NCBI RefSeq assembly: GCF_947242115.1
Contig: NC_074712.1
Span: 19,778,915-19,842,914, forward strand
Direction: 5' to 3'
Length of the DNA stretch: 64,000 bases
From: Biomphalaria glabrata
Taxonomy: Eukaryota; Mollusca; Gastropoda; Planorbidae
A program made the position numbers and the translations under genes. Under the pieces are notes generated by a model. It did not search any database. It saw only the letters and a list, made by a program, of their open reading frames with translations, and was not told the origin of the DNA. Shown here one piece after another: positions 33,757-45,170 of the stretch (position 1 is the first letter of the stretch; every line of letters starts with the position of its first letter).

Positions 33757-35188
33757 CAAATGGTTCAACCGACTAATTGTACCCGACAAATGGTTCAAGT
33801 TTTCAGCTAACAACATTTGATCACACATTACATGACAAATGGTTCAACTGACATCTGGTTCAGGACAAATGGTTCAACCGACATCTGGTTCACATCTGGT
33901 TCAACCGACATCTGGTTCGCCCAACATCTGGTTCACGACAAATGGTTCAACCGACATTTGGTTCATGACAAATGGTTAAACTGACATCTTGTTCACGACA
34001 AATGGTTCAACCGACATCTGGTTCACGACAAATGGTTTAACTGACATCTGGTTCACGACAAATGGTTTAACCGAAATCTGGTTCACGATAAATGGTTCAA
34101 CCGACATCTGGTTCATGACAAATGGTTCAGTCGACATCTGCTCACGACAAATCGTTCAACCGACATCTGGTTCACGACAAATGGTTTAACCGACATCTGG
34201 TTCACGACAAATGGTTCAACCGACATCTGGTTCATGACAAATGGTTTAACCGACATCTGGTTCATGACAAATGGTTCAGCCGACATCTGGTTCATGACAA
34301 ATGGTTCAACCGACATCTGGTTCACGACAAATGGTTTAACCGACATCTGGTTCATAACAAATGGTTCAACTGACATCTGGTTCACGACAAATGGTTCAAC
34401 CGACATCTGGTTCACGACAAATGGTTCAACCGACATTTGGTTCATGACAAATGGTTCAACTGACATCTTGTTCACGACAAATGGTTCAACCGACATCTGG
34501 TTCACGACAAATGGTTCAACCGACATCTGGTTCACGACAAATGGTTCAACCGACATCTGGTTCATGACAAATGGTTTAGTCGACATCTGGTTCACGACAA
34601 ATGGTTCAACCGACATCTGGTTCACGACAAATGGTTCAACTGATATCTGGTTCATGACAAATGGTTCAACCGACATCTGGTTCACGACAAATGGTTCAAC
34701 AGACATCTTGTTCATGACTAATGTTTCAGCCGACATCTGTTTCACGACATTGGTTAAACCGACATCTGGTTCACGACATTGGTTAAACCGACATCTGGTT
34801 CACGACAAATGGTTTAACCGATATCTGGTTCACGACAAATGGTTTAACTGACATCTGGTTCACGACAAATGGTTCAACCGACATCTGGTTCACGACAAAT
34901 GGTTCAACCGACATCTGGTTCACGACAAATGGTTCAGCCGACATCTGGTTCACGGCAAATGGTTCATCCGACATCTGGTTCACGACAAATGGTTCAACCG
35001 ACATCTGGTTCACGACAAATGGTTCAACCGACATCTGGTTCACGACAAATGGTTCAACCGACATCTGGTTCACGACAAATGGTTCAACCGACATCTGGTT
35101 CATGACAAATGGTTCAACCGACATCTGGTTCACGACAAATGGTTCAACCGACATCTGGTTCATGACAAATGGTTTCCACTACTATTGG
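33757..35188. repeat. 30-bp minisatellite, about 45 units
   Basis: The unit is GACAAATGGTTCAAC followed by CGACATCTGGTTCAC, in register for over 1.2 kb, with degenerate units at the left edge. The two 15-bp halves are alike, so the unit is a dimer. The period is a multiple of three, which keeps several frames open on both strands (for example a 10-residue NQMSVEPFVV repeat, minus strand, 34113-34745). There is no start context, splice signal or flanking coding DNA to suggest a gene. The array resumes briefly after the SINE at 35193. Confidence 0.93.
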
Positions 35189-35192
35189 TTTT

Positions 35193-35441
35193 GGAGACGT
35201 GGTGGCTGAGCGGTTAAGCGCTTTGCTTCCGAACCTGGCGAAGACTAAGATTTTTACTTTCAGGATCATTAGGGCGCCTCTGAGTCAACCTAGCTCTAAT
35301 GGGTACCTGGTTTTAGTTGGGGAAACATAAAGGCGAGTGGTCGTTGTGCTGGCCACATGACACTCTCGTTAAACGTGGGCCACAGAAACAGACGACCTTT
35401 ACATCATCTTCCCGATAGGTCTGAAAGGGGAACTTTACTTT
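35193..35441 (+). mobile_element. tRNA-derived SINE, family A, in the minisatellite edge
   Basis: GGAGACGTGGTGGCTGAGCG head with A box. The B-box region is deleted (GAACCTGGCGAAGACT). The body has GGGCGCCTCTGAGTCAACC, CTGGCCACATGACACTCTCG and CCTTTACATCATCTTCCCG. Repeat-like sequence (ACAAATGGTTTACTAACAAC) continues on its right side. Confidence 0.85.
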
Positions 35442-35999
35442 TGTACAAATGGTTTACTAACAACTGGCTCACCAAGCATTGGTTTATAGGAGTAATTAAA
35501 TTCTTATAGGTAATGTGGATGCTTTATAAAGTAAATAGTGATAATTTTATGCAATGTCCAAAGCCAACTAACTCGTTAAATGTGTTTACATTGAGCAAAG
35601 ATCAGCATAATTCTTACTAATGGTAAAATAGGCCTATTGCTTTATCTGGTCATGGTCCAGCGAGCAAATAAAACACCAATAGCACAAACATCAAAGTACG
35701 CTGTTCAAGAAAAACATTGAAGCCGGTTTGATTTAGGCCTACCTTCGTCTTACGTTCTTCATATGTTGATGAACTGCCTGTGTCTCTAATATTAGTCGAT
35801 CTATGCTGATATTTTAAAATGTGTTTCATGGTTATGGCTTTACAGTTTGCTAACATTGCTGTGGGGAATAAAATTATTAATAAAGCATGTTTTTTTTGGT
35901 TGTTTTTTTTGTTGGTTGTTTTTTTTTTTTTTAAAGCCAAATGAAATAGTTTCAAAAGATGTATATTCTAATGTCTGCGATTTTGAATTTCGGCATCTT

Positions 36000-36165
36000 T
36001 AGGGCGCCTCTGAGTCCAGCCAGCCTGACATAAGTTGAGAAAAGTAAAGGCAGTTGGTCGTTATGCTGGCCACATGACACCCTAGTTAACCGTAGGCCAC
36101 AGAAACAGATGACCTTTACATCATCTGCCCTATAGACCGCATGGTCCATAAGGGGAATTTTGTAT
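36000..36165 (+). mobile_element. tRNA-derived SINE, family A, 5'-truncated
   Basis: Body only: GGGCGCCTCTGAGTCCAGCC, CTGGCCACATGACACCCTAG, CCTTTACATCATCTGCCC and AAGGGGAATTTT. The tRNA-like head is absent. Confidence 0.8.
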
Positions 36166-36186
36166 TCCAATGTGATTTTCTATCTA

Positions 36187-36412
36187 CTTTGTGGTCCTGT
36201 CTTGCAATATATCCACATTGCTTCACAGTTCACACTACACTGTACTATAATTGGTTTCATAATTCACATTAATGTGGTCCTGTCTTGCAATTTATTCACA
36301 TTGCTTCATAGTACTATAATTGGTTTCATAATTCACATTAATGTGGTCCTGTCTTGCAATTTATTCACATTGCTTCATAGCACTATAATTGGTTGCATAA
36401 TTCACATTAATG
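36187..36412. repeat. Three tandem units of about 69 bp
   Basis: GTGGTCCTGTCTTGCAATTT, ATTCACATTGCTTCATAG and TAATTGGTTTCATAATTCAC recur three times; the first unit is slightly longer. Confidence 0.85.
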
Positions 36413-36414
36413 CA

Positions 36415-36745
36415 CCAGAAAGATCACTCTTTTATTTCTGCAAGTCGGACTTGAGTTACTCCACGAAAAAAAAAGAGGGGGGGGGGAGAGAACAAGTAGT
36501 ATTCAGCCGTCACTAAATAGCAGGACCGGACTTAACCATTGGGACCAAAAAGTCATGGAAAGATCACTATTTTATTTATTTCTACCCCACGTAACTTAAG
36601 GGACCGTGGGAAGGGGGGGGGGGGAGAACACCCAGCCAGCAAAGCTACCTGTTCAGGCCCGGGCTGAGTTAGGGGCCCGCATGAGGAACCGGATAGTAGT
36701 GCGGGGCCAATTTATAATTTCCTACCCCGTCCTGGGCCCATTCAA
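36415..36745. mobile_element. Helitron/hAT-MITE fragment
   Basis: AGAAAGATCACTCTTTTATT, GAGAACAAGTAGTATTCAGC and ACTAAATAGCAGGACCGGAC match the Helitron units at 39987-42123. Both ends are missing. Confidence 0.5.
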
Positions 36746-36779
36746 AAACTCCTTTCGATGAATGGGGCCTTTAAGTAGC

Positions 36780-37070
36780 AGGGGGTGGAGAGATTCGCCC
36801 CTTTGCTTCATTGTTTGGCGTCGGCTGGCGGCCTGATTTTTGCGTAATACAGTTAAGGTCCCACCACCTACCCCCTTCTCGTCCTACTGACAACGAGTGC
36901 CTTCCTCGCCTCGCTCTTATCTCGGACGAGACCGTCGGCCGGAAACTCGTTGCGTAATGAAATTCAAGGGGAGGCAAAGGAAAGAACTCCTTATAATTGG
37001 TTCGTATTGTCTCCCATTTCATAAGAAACACACAATATTTGAATAAACCCATTAAAATGTTTATATAAAC
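36780..37070. other. GC-rich unassigned segment
   Basis: Locally GC-rich compared with its surroundings and ending near a TGAATAAACC sequence. An open frame on the minus strand (36771-37052) resembles no family I know. Probably a repeat. Confidence 0.25.
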
Positions 37071-37235
37071 TTTTATTGCTCCGCTTTTTTTTTTTTTACA
37101 TTTAAATATTTTGTTTTATTGCATATAAAGCTATGAAACAAAAACATTTGCTTGATATCGGGCGTAATCTGAGTTTCTTTGTTAATTTTTTTTATTTGTT
37201 AATTCTTTGTTAATGAGGACCATATGTGACACAAA

Positions 37236-38091
37236 CTCAATTTCGGCCCCCGAAGTGGTCCACCTAGACAGGTAAAAAAGGCAGGTTTCAATATTTTCAG
37301 AAAGAACATCAGAATGAAATTCTATCAAAGACAAAGGACAGAGAAGAATAGAGAAAGAAGGTTGACGGATCTTGTGTGGTGCCCCAGCGGTCCACAGACC
37401 AAAGGATAGGTGAAAGTGAATGTGAAGTTAGATGTGAACCTGGCCTAACTAATATCTTATAATAAATATATAATTGCTCTAATTGTTTTGTAAAGGGACA
37501 ATCTATTATTCCTCAAGAAAAAAACATTTCCGTAAAAAAAAATAATAATTTTAGTTCAATGTGCCATCATTAATTTTCACACGATAATATGAAAAACTAC
37601 GTATCAATTGCTGTTTTAAATTATGTTCAACTTATATGCATACAAAATAGATTTTTTCTCTTTTTTTTTTTTGTTTTGTTTAAATGTAGTAGTAATTATA
37701 ACAGAACTTACTTAACTTAGCAATACAAATGTAAAAAAAAAATGTTCACAAAAAATCTAAAACTGTTTGCATAAATTTGTTAAAAATATAATAGATTCTC
37801 ATCTCCCCTATTAAGGAGCCTCCCGTGTTTGTAACTATTAATAGTGAATAGTTGTAAAAGTGGTGTATTTTTATGAAAAACTGCTTGTATAAGTGATTTT
37901 AAAAATTAGATTTTTCACTTTCAGAAAAGAAAAAAGTAGCCGTTGCGTCAGAACTCTGAATGGTCTAAAATATTATGCTATCGGATTTTCACTATCTTTT
38001 CTAGTTTGCGAGATCTAAACGGGACGGACGGACAGACATTCCACATCAAAATAATAGCGTCTTTTCCCCTTTCGGGGGCCGCTAAAAATGC
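37236..38091. mobile_element. Possible DNA transposon with CGGCCCCCGAA ends
   Basis: Left TTTCGGCCCCCGAAGTGG and right CCCCTTTCGGGGGCCGC are partly inverted. The right part (GGACGGACGGACAGACATTC and its flanks) is a repeat style I recognise in mollusc genomes. The target duplication is not clear and no coding is seen. Confidence 0.3.
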
Positions 38092-38449
38092 GATCTGACA
38101 ACAAGCTAGCTGAAAATTTGTAATGGGCCGTCACTGAACGATAGGCAAAATTTTTACTTTCATCATGTCGGCCTTCTTTTACACTCATGTCCGTTATGTA
38201 GTCTTGTTCACCTCACCCACATTTGCTTATCTTCTTAATAGCGGTTCAGATGTTTAATTAACATACCTGTTCCATCATGCCGTTATGGTCAACACTCTTT
38301 ATCTTCAGCTGGATACTCTAGTTAAAACCTACAGAGCTTATAAAAGGAGAAATGGTTCATTGACAAGTCATTGGTTGTTTTTTTTTTACATTCATCTACG
38401 CCTTTGCAAAACATTGGTGAAAGTTTTTGTTTGTTATCTGAATATTTTT

Positions 38450-38512
38450 TAAATATTTATTTATTTTATTTATTTATTTATTTTATTTATTTATTTATTT
38501 GTTTACATTTTT
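38450..38512. repeat. (ATTT)n microsatellite
   Basis: TTTATTTATTTATTTTATTT-type run with a few length irregularities. Confidence 0.85.
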
Positions 38513-38699
38513 TCACCAAACTTAACATACCTATTGGACATTTTCACTATAAAGTAAACAATGAATAAAGAATTAACAAAAAAAAAACAACAACAAATTA
38601 ATAAGGAAACTGGTTTTTGTGTGGAAATAATGGCTACAAAAGTTTCAATGCAAACAAATTAAACACGCAACGAGAATATATAATATTAACAATATGTTA

Positions 38700-38925
38700 C
38701 TATCCAGTGAACGATTTGTCGTAAACCAACTGTCGGTAAGAAAGTTATCTGTGAGCAAGTTGTCGGTGAGCGAAATGTCGGGTGAACGAATAGTCGCGTG
38801 AACAAATTGTCGGGTGAACGAAATGTCTGGTGAACGAACTGTCGTGTGAAAGAAAAGTCGTGAACGATCTGTCGGTGAACGAAATGTCAGTGAACGAATT
38901 GTCGTGGAACCCTACACCCGCTTCC
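38700..38925. repeat. 15-18-bp repeat related to the 30-bp minisatellite
   Basis: About a dozen units of GTGAACGAAATGTCGG-type sequence with variable spacing. Read on the opposite strand they give GACATTTCGTTCAC, close to the half-unit GACATCTGGTTCAC at 33757-35188. Confidence 0.75.
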
Positions 38926-38929
38926 AGCA

Positions 38930-39200
38930 GAACGTGTAGTCTTGCCAGCGTATGCGCAGGGATCTCTATTAAAAGCGTTAGAGGAGCTTCAGCTCCCTCC
39001 TGCAGAACACCCAGGTCTCAGATCCATACACACGTTAGCTGGGTAGGCGGAAAGACCGATTTCGTCTCAACAGAGCTGTTGGCCTTAACCTGACGTTTGC
39101 CTATTTCTCTAGATAGTGATGCCTCATTGGATACTGTGCCAGAGGGGGTGTTATCAGTGAAAATGAACAAAACATGAAACCCTACGTTTGGAGATAATGA
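38930..39200 (-). pseudogene. LINE reverse transcriptase fragment
   Basis: The minus strand reads DNTPSGTVSNEASLSREIGK, then, in shifted frames, SETWVFCRRELKLL and QRSLRIRWQDYTF. This is the YGSETW...R.LK.L..F..RCLR.ILHIRWQD thumb segment of LINE reverse transcriptases. Confidence 0.6.
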
Positions 39201-40140
39201 CAGGTAAATAAGACACCAATATACCAAACCACGCTATCAGCTGAATGGGTGGTGATTACCTCACAGACAGTTTTGAGGATATCAACATTCCTTAGAAGAT
39301 TCTTGTTATTAATTAGAGGGCGGCATTGTTGCAGAGGTGCCAACCTAAAAGAGAATTCTTCATGGAACACTGATAAGGGATCACTGGCGGATCCAGGGGG
39401 GGGGGCGGTAGGAGCGATCCGAAGGGGGGGGGGGCGGACGAATTTTAGTATAGAATTCACACAATTTGTATACTGACCTATTTTTAAATTATTTCGCCCC
39501 CCCTTGTAGTATGTTGGCCGATTTGGTGGGGTCGGGAGGGGGCAATGTCATCAATCCCGACCCCCCCCCCCCCGTAAACTTTCTAGTGGTGGGGTGGTCC
39601 AATTTATTTGTAGAAATCACAGCTTGCTAACAGAATCAATTAAGTGTCTATATGATTAAAACTTGCTATGGATTTTTTTTTACCGATCTTTATATTATGT
39701 CGTTCCCCTGTTGACCGATTGGGGGGGGGGGCGAATACCTCTACTGCCCTTCCCACCTAAACCCTTTGAGAGGGGGGGCGGTCCTACTTTTATGGAGAAA
39801 TAATAGTTTGTGAAATAATTATTTTAATTAATATATAAATTTGATATTATGTCGCTCCCCTTCTGATATCTTGGCCGATTCAGTGGCGATACATGTACTG
39901 CCCTCCCCACTCTAGCCCTCTGAAAAAGGGGGGGGGGTCCTATTTTTATGGATAAATCATAAGTTGTGAACAAAATTAGTTGAATATCTATCTTTATATA
40001 TAATTCTCTTCATGGCTCAAGAGTTTGGGCGAGAAGAAGAAGAAGAAAAGGAAAGATCACTCTTTTATTTCTGCGGATAGAGTTATCCCACGAAAAAACA
40101 AGAAGGGGCGGGGAGAACAAGTAGTATTCACCCGTCACTA

Positions 40141-40316
40141 CGGATGGCTGCCTGGTCGTGCGGTTTGCGCGCTGGACTGTCGTTTGGATTTATCAAACCC
40201 TGCCCCCTCCCATCCTCCTTCGTCCTGCGGAGGTTTGGACTAGGAAGTAAACTATCTTCAACTCTGAAGGAACATCCGAAACATGTAAAACATTTTACAA
40301 ACAAACATTTTACAAA
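40141..40316 (+). mobile_element. tRNA-derived SINE, family C
   Basis: Duplication cacta (40136-40140, 40317-40321). The head reads GGATGGCTGCCTGGTCGTGC (A-box region), then GCGCGCTGGACTGTCGTTTG. The body has GTTTGGACTAGGAAG and the end is a (CATTTTACAAA)n repeat. The B box appears deleted (TTTATCAAACCCTG). The empty site is visible in unit B (CACCCGTCACAAAATAGCAG). Confidence 0.7.
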
Positions 40317-40411
40317 CACTAAATAGCAGCGCCGGATTTAACCATTGTGACTAAGAAGTCGTGGCAAGAGAACAAGTAATCAACTATGTATATTCACCCG
40401 TCATTAAATAG

Positions 40412-41057
40412 CAGCGCCGGAATTAACCATTGTGGATTTTGCGGGGGTAAGTTTGGGTAGGGAAGAGGATAATAAGTGAAATTTAAGAGTTTGTATACGA
40501 AAAACAAAATTCGTCTATGCATTTAATTCATTCTTTACTACGTACAGAATTACTTTACGAGCTTTGCGTGTAGCAAAGTCATAAAGTATATCATAATAAT
40601 TCTATTTCCTAAATAGATCACGCTCAATAGCAAGAATTACCAAATGTTTCAATCTATCTTTGAGAATTGTTGAACTCTAGTAATTCTTCATTAGTCTGAG
40701 GTGCGAGAAGCTTCTATCACCAGATTACACAATTACGGCTAATGCATAATGTCTTTTTTATTTAGCGCGTAGGATTGGCGTTTTCCATATTGAATTACAC
40801 CCCAAAATGATAATTTTTGTCCATATATTTCCGTATATTTTAAGGACTTTTCGTATATTTTGCAATTTCGGCAGATTTCCAGGAGCTCCTGGTAATTCGA
40901 CATGGAGGGCGCGAAAAATCTGTTTTAAATTATCAAATGGTTTAATTTAACAATTTATACACCCTGAATTAGCTCGAATCCTATAAAAGTGCGGGTCCTA
41001 TGAAAGTGTGGGGGCCACTATGGTCGCATAGGTTGCAGTGGCCTAATGCCAAATCTG
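40412..41057. mobile_element. CAGGGCCGG-type hAT MITE, decayed copy
   Basis: Left CAGCGCCGGAATTAACC; right end decayed (CCTAATGCCAAATCTG). It is collinear with 41415-42086, including ATAATAAGTGAAATTTA and AGAATTAC segments. Confidence 0.5.
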
Positions 41058-41093
41058 CAAAATAGCGGCGTATCTTACGCCGTGGGTTGACTA

Positions 41094-42123
41094 TCTCTAT
41101 ATATAATTCTCTTCATGGCTCAACAGTTTGGACAAGAAGAAGAAGTAAAGGAAAGATCACTCTTTTATTTCTGCAAGTCGGACGGATAGAGTTATCCTTC
41201 GAAAAAAAAAACGGAAAAGGGGGGGGGGAACAAGTAGTATTCACCCGTCACAAAATAGCAGGGCCGGACTTAACCGTTGTGACCAAGAATTCATGGAAAG
41301 ATCACTCTTTTTTTTTTTTTATTTCTACCCAACGTAGTTTTAGCGGCTAAAAAAAAAAGAGGAAGGGGGGAGGAGAACAAGTAATTTACTCTGTATTCAC
41401 CCGTCACTAAATAGCAGGGCCGGACTCAACCGTTGTGGGGCCCTATGCGAAACGGATTTCGCGGGGCCAAGTTTGGGTAAGGATACGGATAATAAGTGAA
41501 ATTTAGGAATTTGTATTAGAAAATAAATTCGTCTTCGCATTTCATTCATACTTTACTACGTACATAACTACTTTACGAGCCTTGCGTGTAGCGAAGTCAT
41601 ACAGTATGTCAAAAAAACTTTATTACCGACATAGATCACGCTCAATAGCAAGAATTACCAAATTTTTCAATCTATCTACGAAAATTGTTGACCTCAAGTA
41701 ATTCTTCATTAGTTTGAGGCGCGAGAAGCTTTTTTCACCAGATTACACAATTACGGCTAATGCATAGGCGTTTTCCATATTGAATGGCACCCCAAATGAC
41801 AATTTTTGTCTATATATTTCAGTTGATTTGTATGAGATTTCAAAAGATTTTAATAATTTCTGGATATTTCCAGGACTTTTTCGTATATTTTGCAATTTCA
41901 GGAGATTTCAAGGAGCTCCTAGTAAATCGACAGGAGGCCGCGGGAAATATGTTGTAAGTTATAAAATGGTTCAATTTAATAATTTATACACCTAGAATTA
42001 GCACAGATCCTATGAAAGTGCGGGTTCTATGAAAGTGCGGGGTCCACTGCGGTCGCATAGGTTGCAGTGGCCTAAGGCCGGCCCTGCAAAATAGTGGTGT
42101 ATGCTACGCCGCCGGTCGACTAG
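41094..42123 (+). mobile_element. Non-autonomous Helitron, unit B
   Basis: Begins TCTCTATATATAATTCTCTT after an A. It ends in a hairpin (GGTGTA-TGC-TACGCC, 42096-42110), GCCGGTCGA and CTAG, followed by T at 42124. TC start, CTAG end, subterminal hairpin and A|T insertion are the Helitron marks. It is head-to-tail with unit A and holds the MITE 41415-42086. Confidence 0.7.
41415..42086. mobile_element. CAGGGCCGG-type hAT MITE, 672 bp
   Basis: CAGGGCCGGACTCAACC left and GGCCTAAGGCCGGCCCTG right are inverted. The flanks ctaaatag and caaaatag look like a diverged 8-bp duplication. Related to the 268-bp element at 18738. Confidence 0.65.
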
Positions 42124-42641
42124 TATAATATAAGCTGCGTATTGATATGTGAATATTTTATATTATGTCGCACCACACCCTAATCTCAAATTTACGATTA
42201 GTGAATATAAAATGAAAAAGGGTTGTACCAGGTGGGAGGGGCGATACATGCAATCGCCTTCCCCCCATCGGACAAACCAATACGCGGCGAACCTCAAAGC
42301 CTTGATCTAAATATGTGGGGCATCTTATCTTTTCAAGGAACAAATCGGTTTTATTTGCAATGTATTATGGGCGTAAAAATTCATAGTAGAATATTTTTCA
42401 AGTAAAACATTTTTCAAAAGGTCTTTTTTTAATAGGATGAATAATGAGCTGTAAGGTCAGAAGAATGCGTTTCTGCAGTGAAGAATGCAAGAAAACGCTT
42501 TTGGCGTAGGGGCTTCGCCTCGAACCCCACTGGGGAAGCTTACAGCGCTCTCCCAGACCCCCAAGTTTGCATGAGAAAGGCCTCAACATGACTGTTTTTT
42601 TTTCGCAGAAAGTTGAGAAACACTGCTTTTTTTTAGGGTAT

Positions 42642-42743
<102 letters not shown>

Positions 42744-43266
42744 TGTATTACGCACGTTTATGTATAGGGTTAGGGTTTACTGGGCGCTAGGGTTAGGGTT
42801 TGGAAAAAAATCGCCCCCCCCCCCACTCCAAAGTTCTGGATCCGCTAGTGTAAGGGATTACAACAAATTTTTGTTTCCCCACTTTGAATCTCCATCTTGG
42901 CGGTGCCAGGAATTGACTATTCTATGTTCGGTGCATTTGGTGCAACTTAGTTTAAATGAAAGTGTACTGGTTCAGAAATGGATTTCCTCGTTGGTGACAC
43001 AATCTCTTCACGTGAATCTTGGTATTGTCTCAAGCCTGCTGCTCGGTCGTGTTTTGCCTCTTCTCCATCTTTAAGGATTCTTTAGACGTAGGTCGCCTGA
43101 GTTGCTGTTGTGACAACTATGGGATCTTCTTCTTCTTAATTGTCATAAGAGTTAAGTCTAAGACTCTTGTGACACAAGACATATGGAAGTTTGCCTTCAT
43201 CTGCCTATCTGAACAAACTTCTGTCTGGGAAAGTTCAATGCAGATGTAAATTATTGCAACCCGATG

Positions 43267-43322
43267 CACTGGCGGATCCAGGCGATCGCCCCCCCCCCAC
43301 TCGGCCGACCCCCCCCCCCCCG
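43267..43322. mobile_element. Zaphod-like hAT left-end scrap
   Basis: CACTGGCGGATCCAGG, GCGATCGCCC, a C run and ACTCGGCCGACC, as at 4718-4790. No matching right end is nearby. Confidence 0.6.
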
Positions 43323-43459
43323 CGTCTAAAAATGGCGTCATTTCACTACTTAAAATGGGAGCAACATAGTAGTTACCATTACCAAAAACTTATTTTCTTG
43401 TCTCTTTTTGGTAAATATTCCAATCGATCCTCCAATCTCTAGGCGTAGTTTAACTAATC

Positions 43460-43846
43460 TTTTATACGCGGCTCAAACCAAAAAGGCCTTCATATTTGTT
43501 TTATAATACCGCTGTATATGTTTTTGTTATTTTGGAGTCAGACAGACTTTCTTTACAAAACAAATATGTTGGCTTATTATCATGTTCCACAAAAAAGATC
43601 CATTCACTTTTCATGGTAGATTCGATATTAAGAGTTCCATTCATAAACTTATACACGCACACTCGTTAAAGGTCATGGTACCAATCCTTCAGAGAAAAAC
43701 TGAGGGCCCTAACGAAGGCAAAGATACATTGTCAGCTTTTTGAAGTGGGGAGGGTTTTCTAATTTTTGTGCCGACGTTTCGGCGGGCCGGATAGAACCAC
43801 GTTGCGGGCCGGTTCTGGCCCCCCGTCCGTACTTTGGGCATCACTG
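43460..43846 (-). mobile_element. hAT fragment with transposase start, related to 3569-10661
   Basis: The terminal CAGTGATGCCCAAAGTACGG is read from 43846 on the minus strand. Then come GGATTGGTACCATGACCTTT and GTGGAACATGATAATAAGCC, collinear with 3569-3900. The latter translates VEHDNKPTYLFCKESLSDSK, the hAT zinc-finger start, followed by a stop. The other end is missing. Confidence 0.65.
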
Positions 43847-43849
43847 CTC

Positions 43850-45170
43850 TATAGGCTACCTAGATCTATTATTAAATCTACCTTTAAAAAGAAAGAAATA
43901 CGGTACAAAATCATATTTGGTTTTTTTTATATTTTTTATGCTAATTTTTCTTAGTAGATTATATTATTATATCTGTATAGATCTAGATTAAGATCTCTGC
44001 TACTCTAGACCGAGCAAATTATAAACTCTTGACTTTATACTAGATCTATAGTCTAGCTAGATCCAGAAGATCTAAAGTGCCTACAGTAGACGACATTCTA
44101 CGTTGGATCTTTTCTAACTTCTTTTCTGCAGTAATAACGCCCTCTACAGGATTTTCTACGTGGCCAATGGATTCGGCCATATCTGTGATAAGATTCTTTA
44201 GGAGACTAAGATTACATCGGTTTTATCCATTTTATCTATAACTCATCCAGGCTTAAAACAATTAAATATGAAGAATATTCTCTTTTTATGGACATTTTTA
44301 GTTATTGTAACGTGGATCGCTCGTTGTGATGAACATGATCACACAGTAAGTTGGGTTGGTTACTAGGGAGATAATTTTTGATACTGTGACTGTGTAGTGT
44401 TACTGTTGTACTCATAATTAGATCTAGATTTAGACAATCTAGTAGATCTAGATCTAAGTACTAAGTTAACTAAGTAGCCAACAATTGCTTACATGTAGGT
44501 TAGATCTAGAATCTAGTCACTAGTCTTATAAGTCTTATTTGTCTAGATCTAATGAGTAATCATGTAATGATTTGTAATGGCAGTGGACACTTGTCAGTCT
44601 GGTCTTTGTTTTGTTGCTTTTCTTAGTTTGTTTATTTATAAATATTTTGGTTTAAAATTATTATTATTAAATTATAATCATAGAATAGATCTAGAGTCTA
44701 GTTATCTAGATTCTAGGAATCTATTTTAGACTTAACTATAATATATCTAATTCTAATAGATATTGACTCTAGAATCTAGAAAAATGATATAGATCTAGAT
44801 GTAGATCTAGTTAACTTATAGTGTAGATCTAGAATCTAGCTTCTACTATTAATTCTAGATCTAGTGACTAGATCTAGTCTAGATTCTAAGTCTAAATCTA
44901 GAGTTCTAGACTGTCTAGAGTCTCTAGAGAGCTTTTGCTTTTCTAGAGTTTAGACTGTTACTCTTTTTAGATTTTGTCTGCACTACAACACTCAACTCTA
45001 CTCAACTGTAATAACTGTAAAAGTGAACTTTATCAAAATCAAAGTTTATCTAATCTAGTAGAGATCTAGATTTCTAGATCTGTATTGAGACTCAAATAGT
45101 CTAGTACCCTCTAGCTAGAGTCTAGCTGCTAGACTCTAGACTTAATAGATTCTAGTAGGTAAAATGACCA
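43850..45170. repeat. CTAGATCT-rich island around TM9SF3 exon 1
   Basis: Densest such island in the window: dozens of TCTAGATC, AGATCTAG and TCTAGA words, mainly 44400-45170 in intron 1, with some upstream at 43975-44070. No fixed period. Confidence 0.55.

Larger units (their letters stand above)
39987..41093 (+). mobile_element. Non-autonomous Helitron, unit A
   Basis: Begins A|TCTATCTTTATATATAATTC. It ends with a 6-bp stem hairpin (GGCGTA-TCT-TACGCC, 41067-41081), GTGGGTTGA and CTA. It runs straight into unit B. It contains a SINE (40141-40316) and a CAGCGCCGG-ended MITE (40412-41057). There is no helicase. Confidence 0.6.

Noticed and set aside
34113-34745. A 210-residue minus-strand repeat protein, and similar plus-strand frames
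   Set aside because: The 30-bp period keeps several frames open on both strands. There is no unique sequence, splice site or promoter to support a gene.
33757-35188. A CRISPR-like array
   Set aside because: Units are contiguous with no unique spacers, and the setting is a eukaryotic genome. It is a minisatellite.
35193-35441. A functional tRNA gene at the SINE head
   Set aside because: The A box is recognisable but the B-box region is deleted and no cloverleaf can be closed. It is a SINE head.
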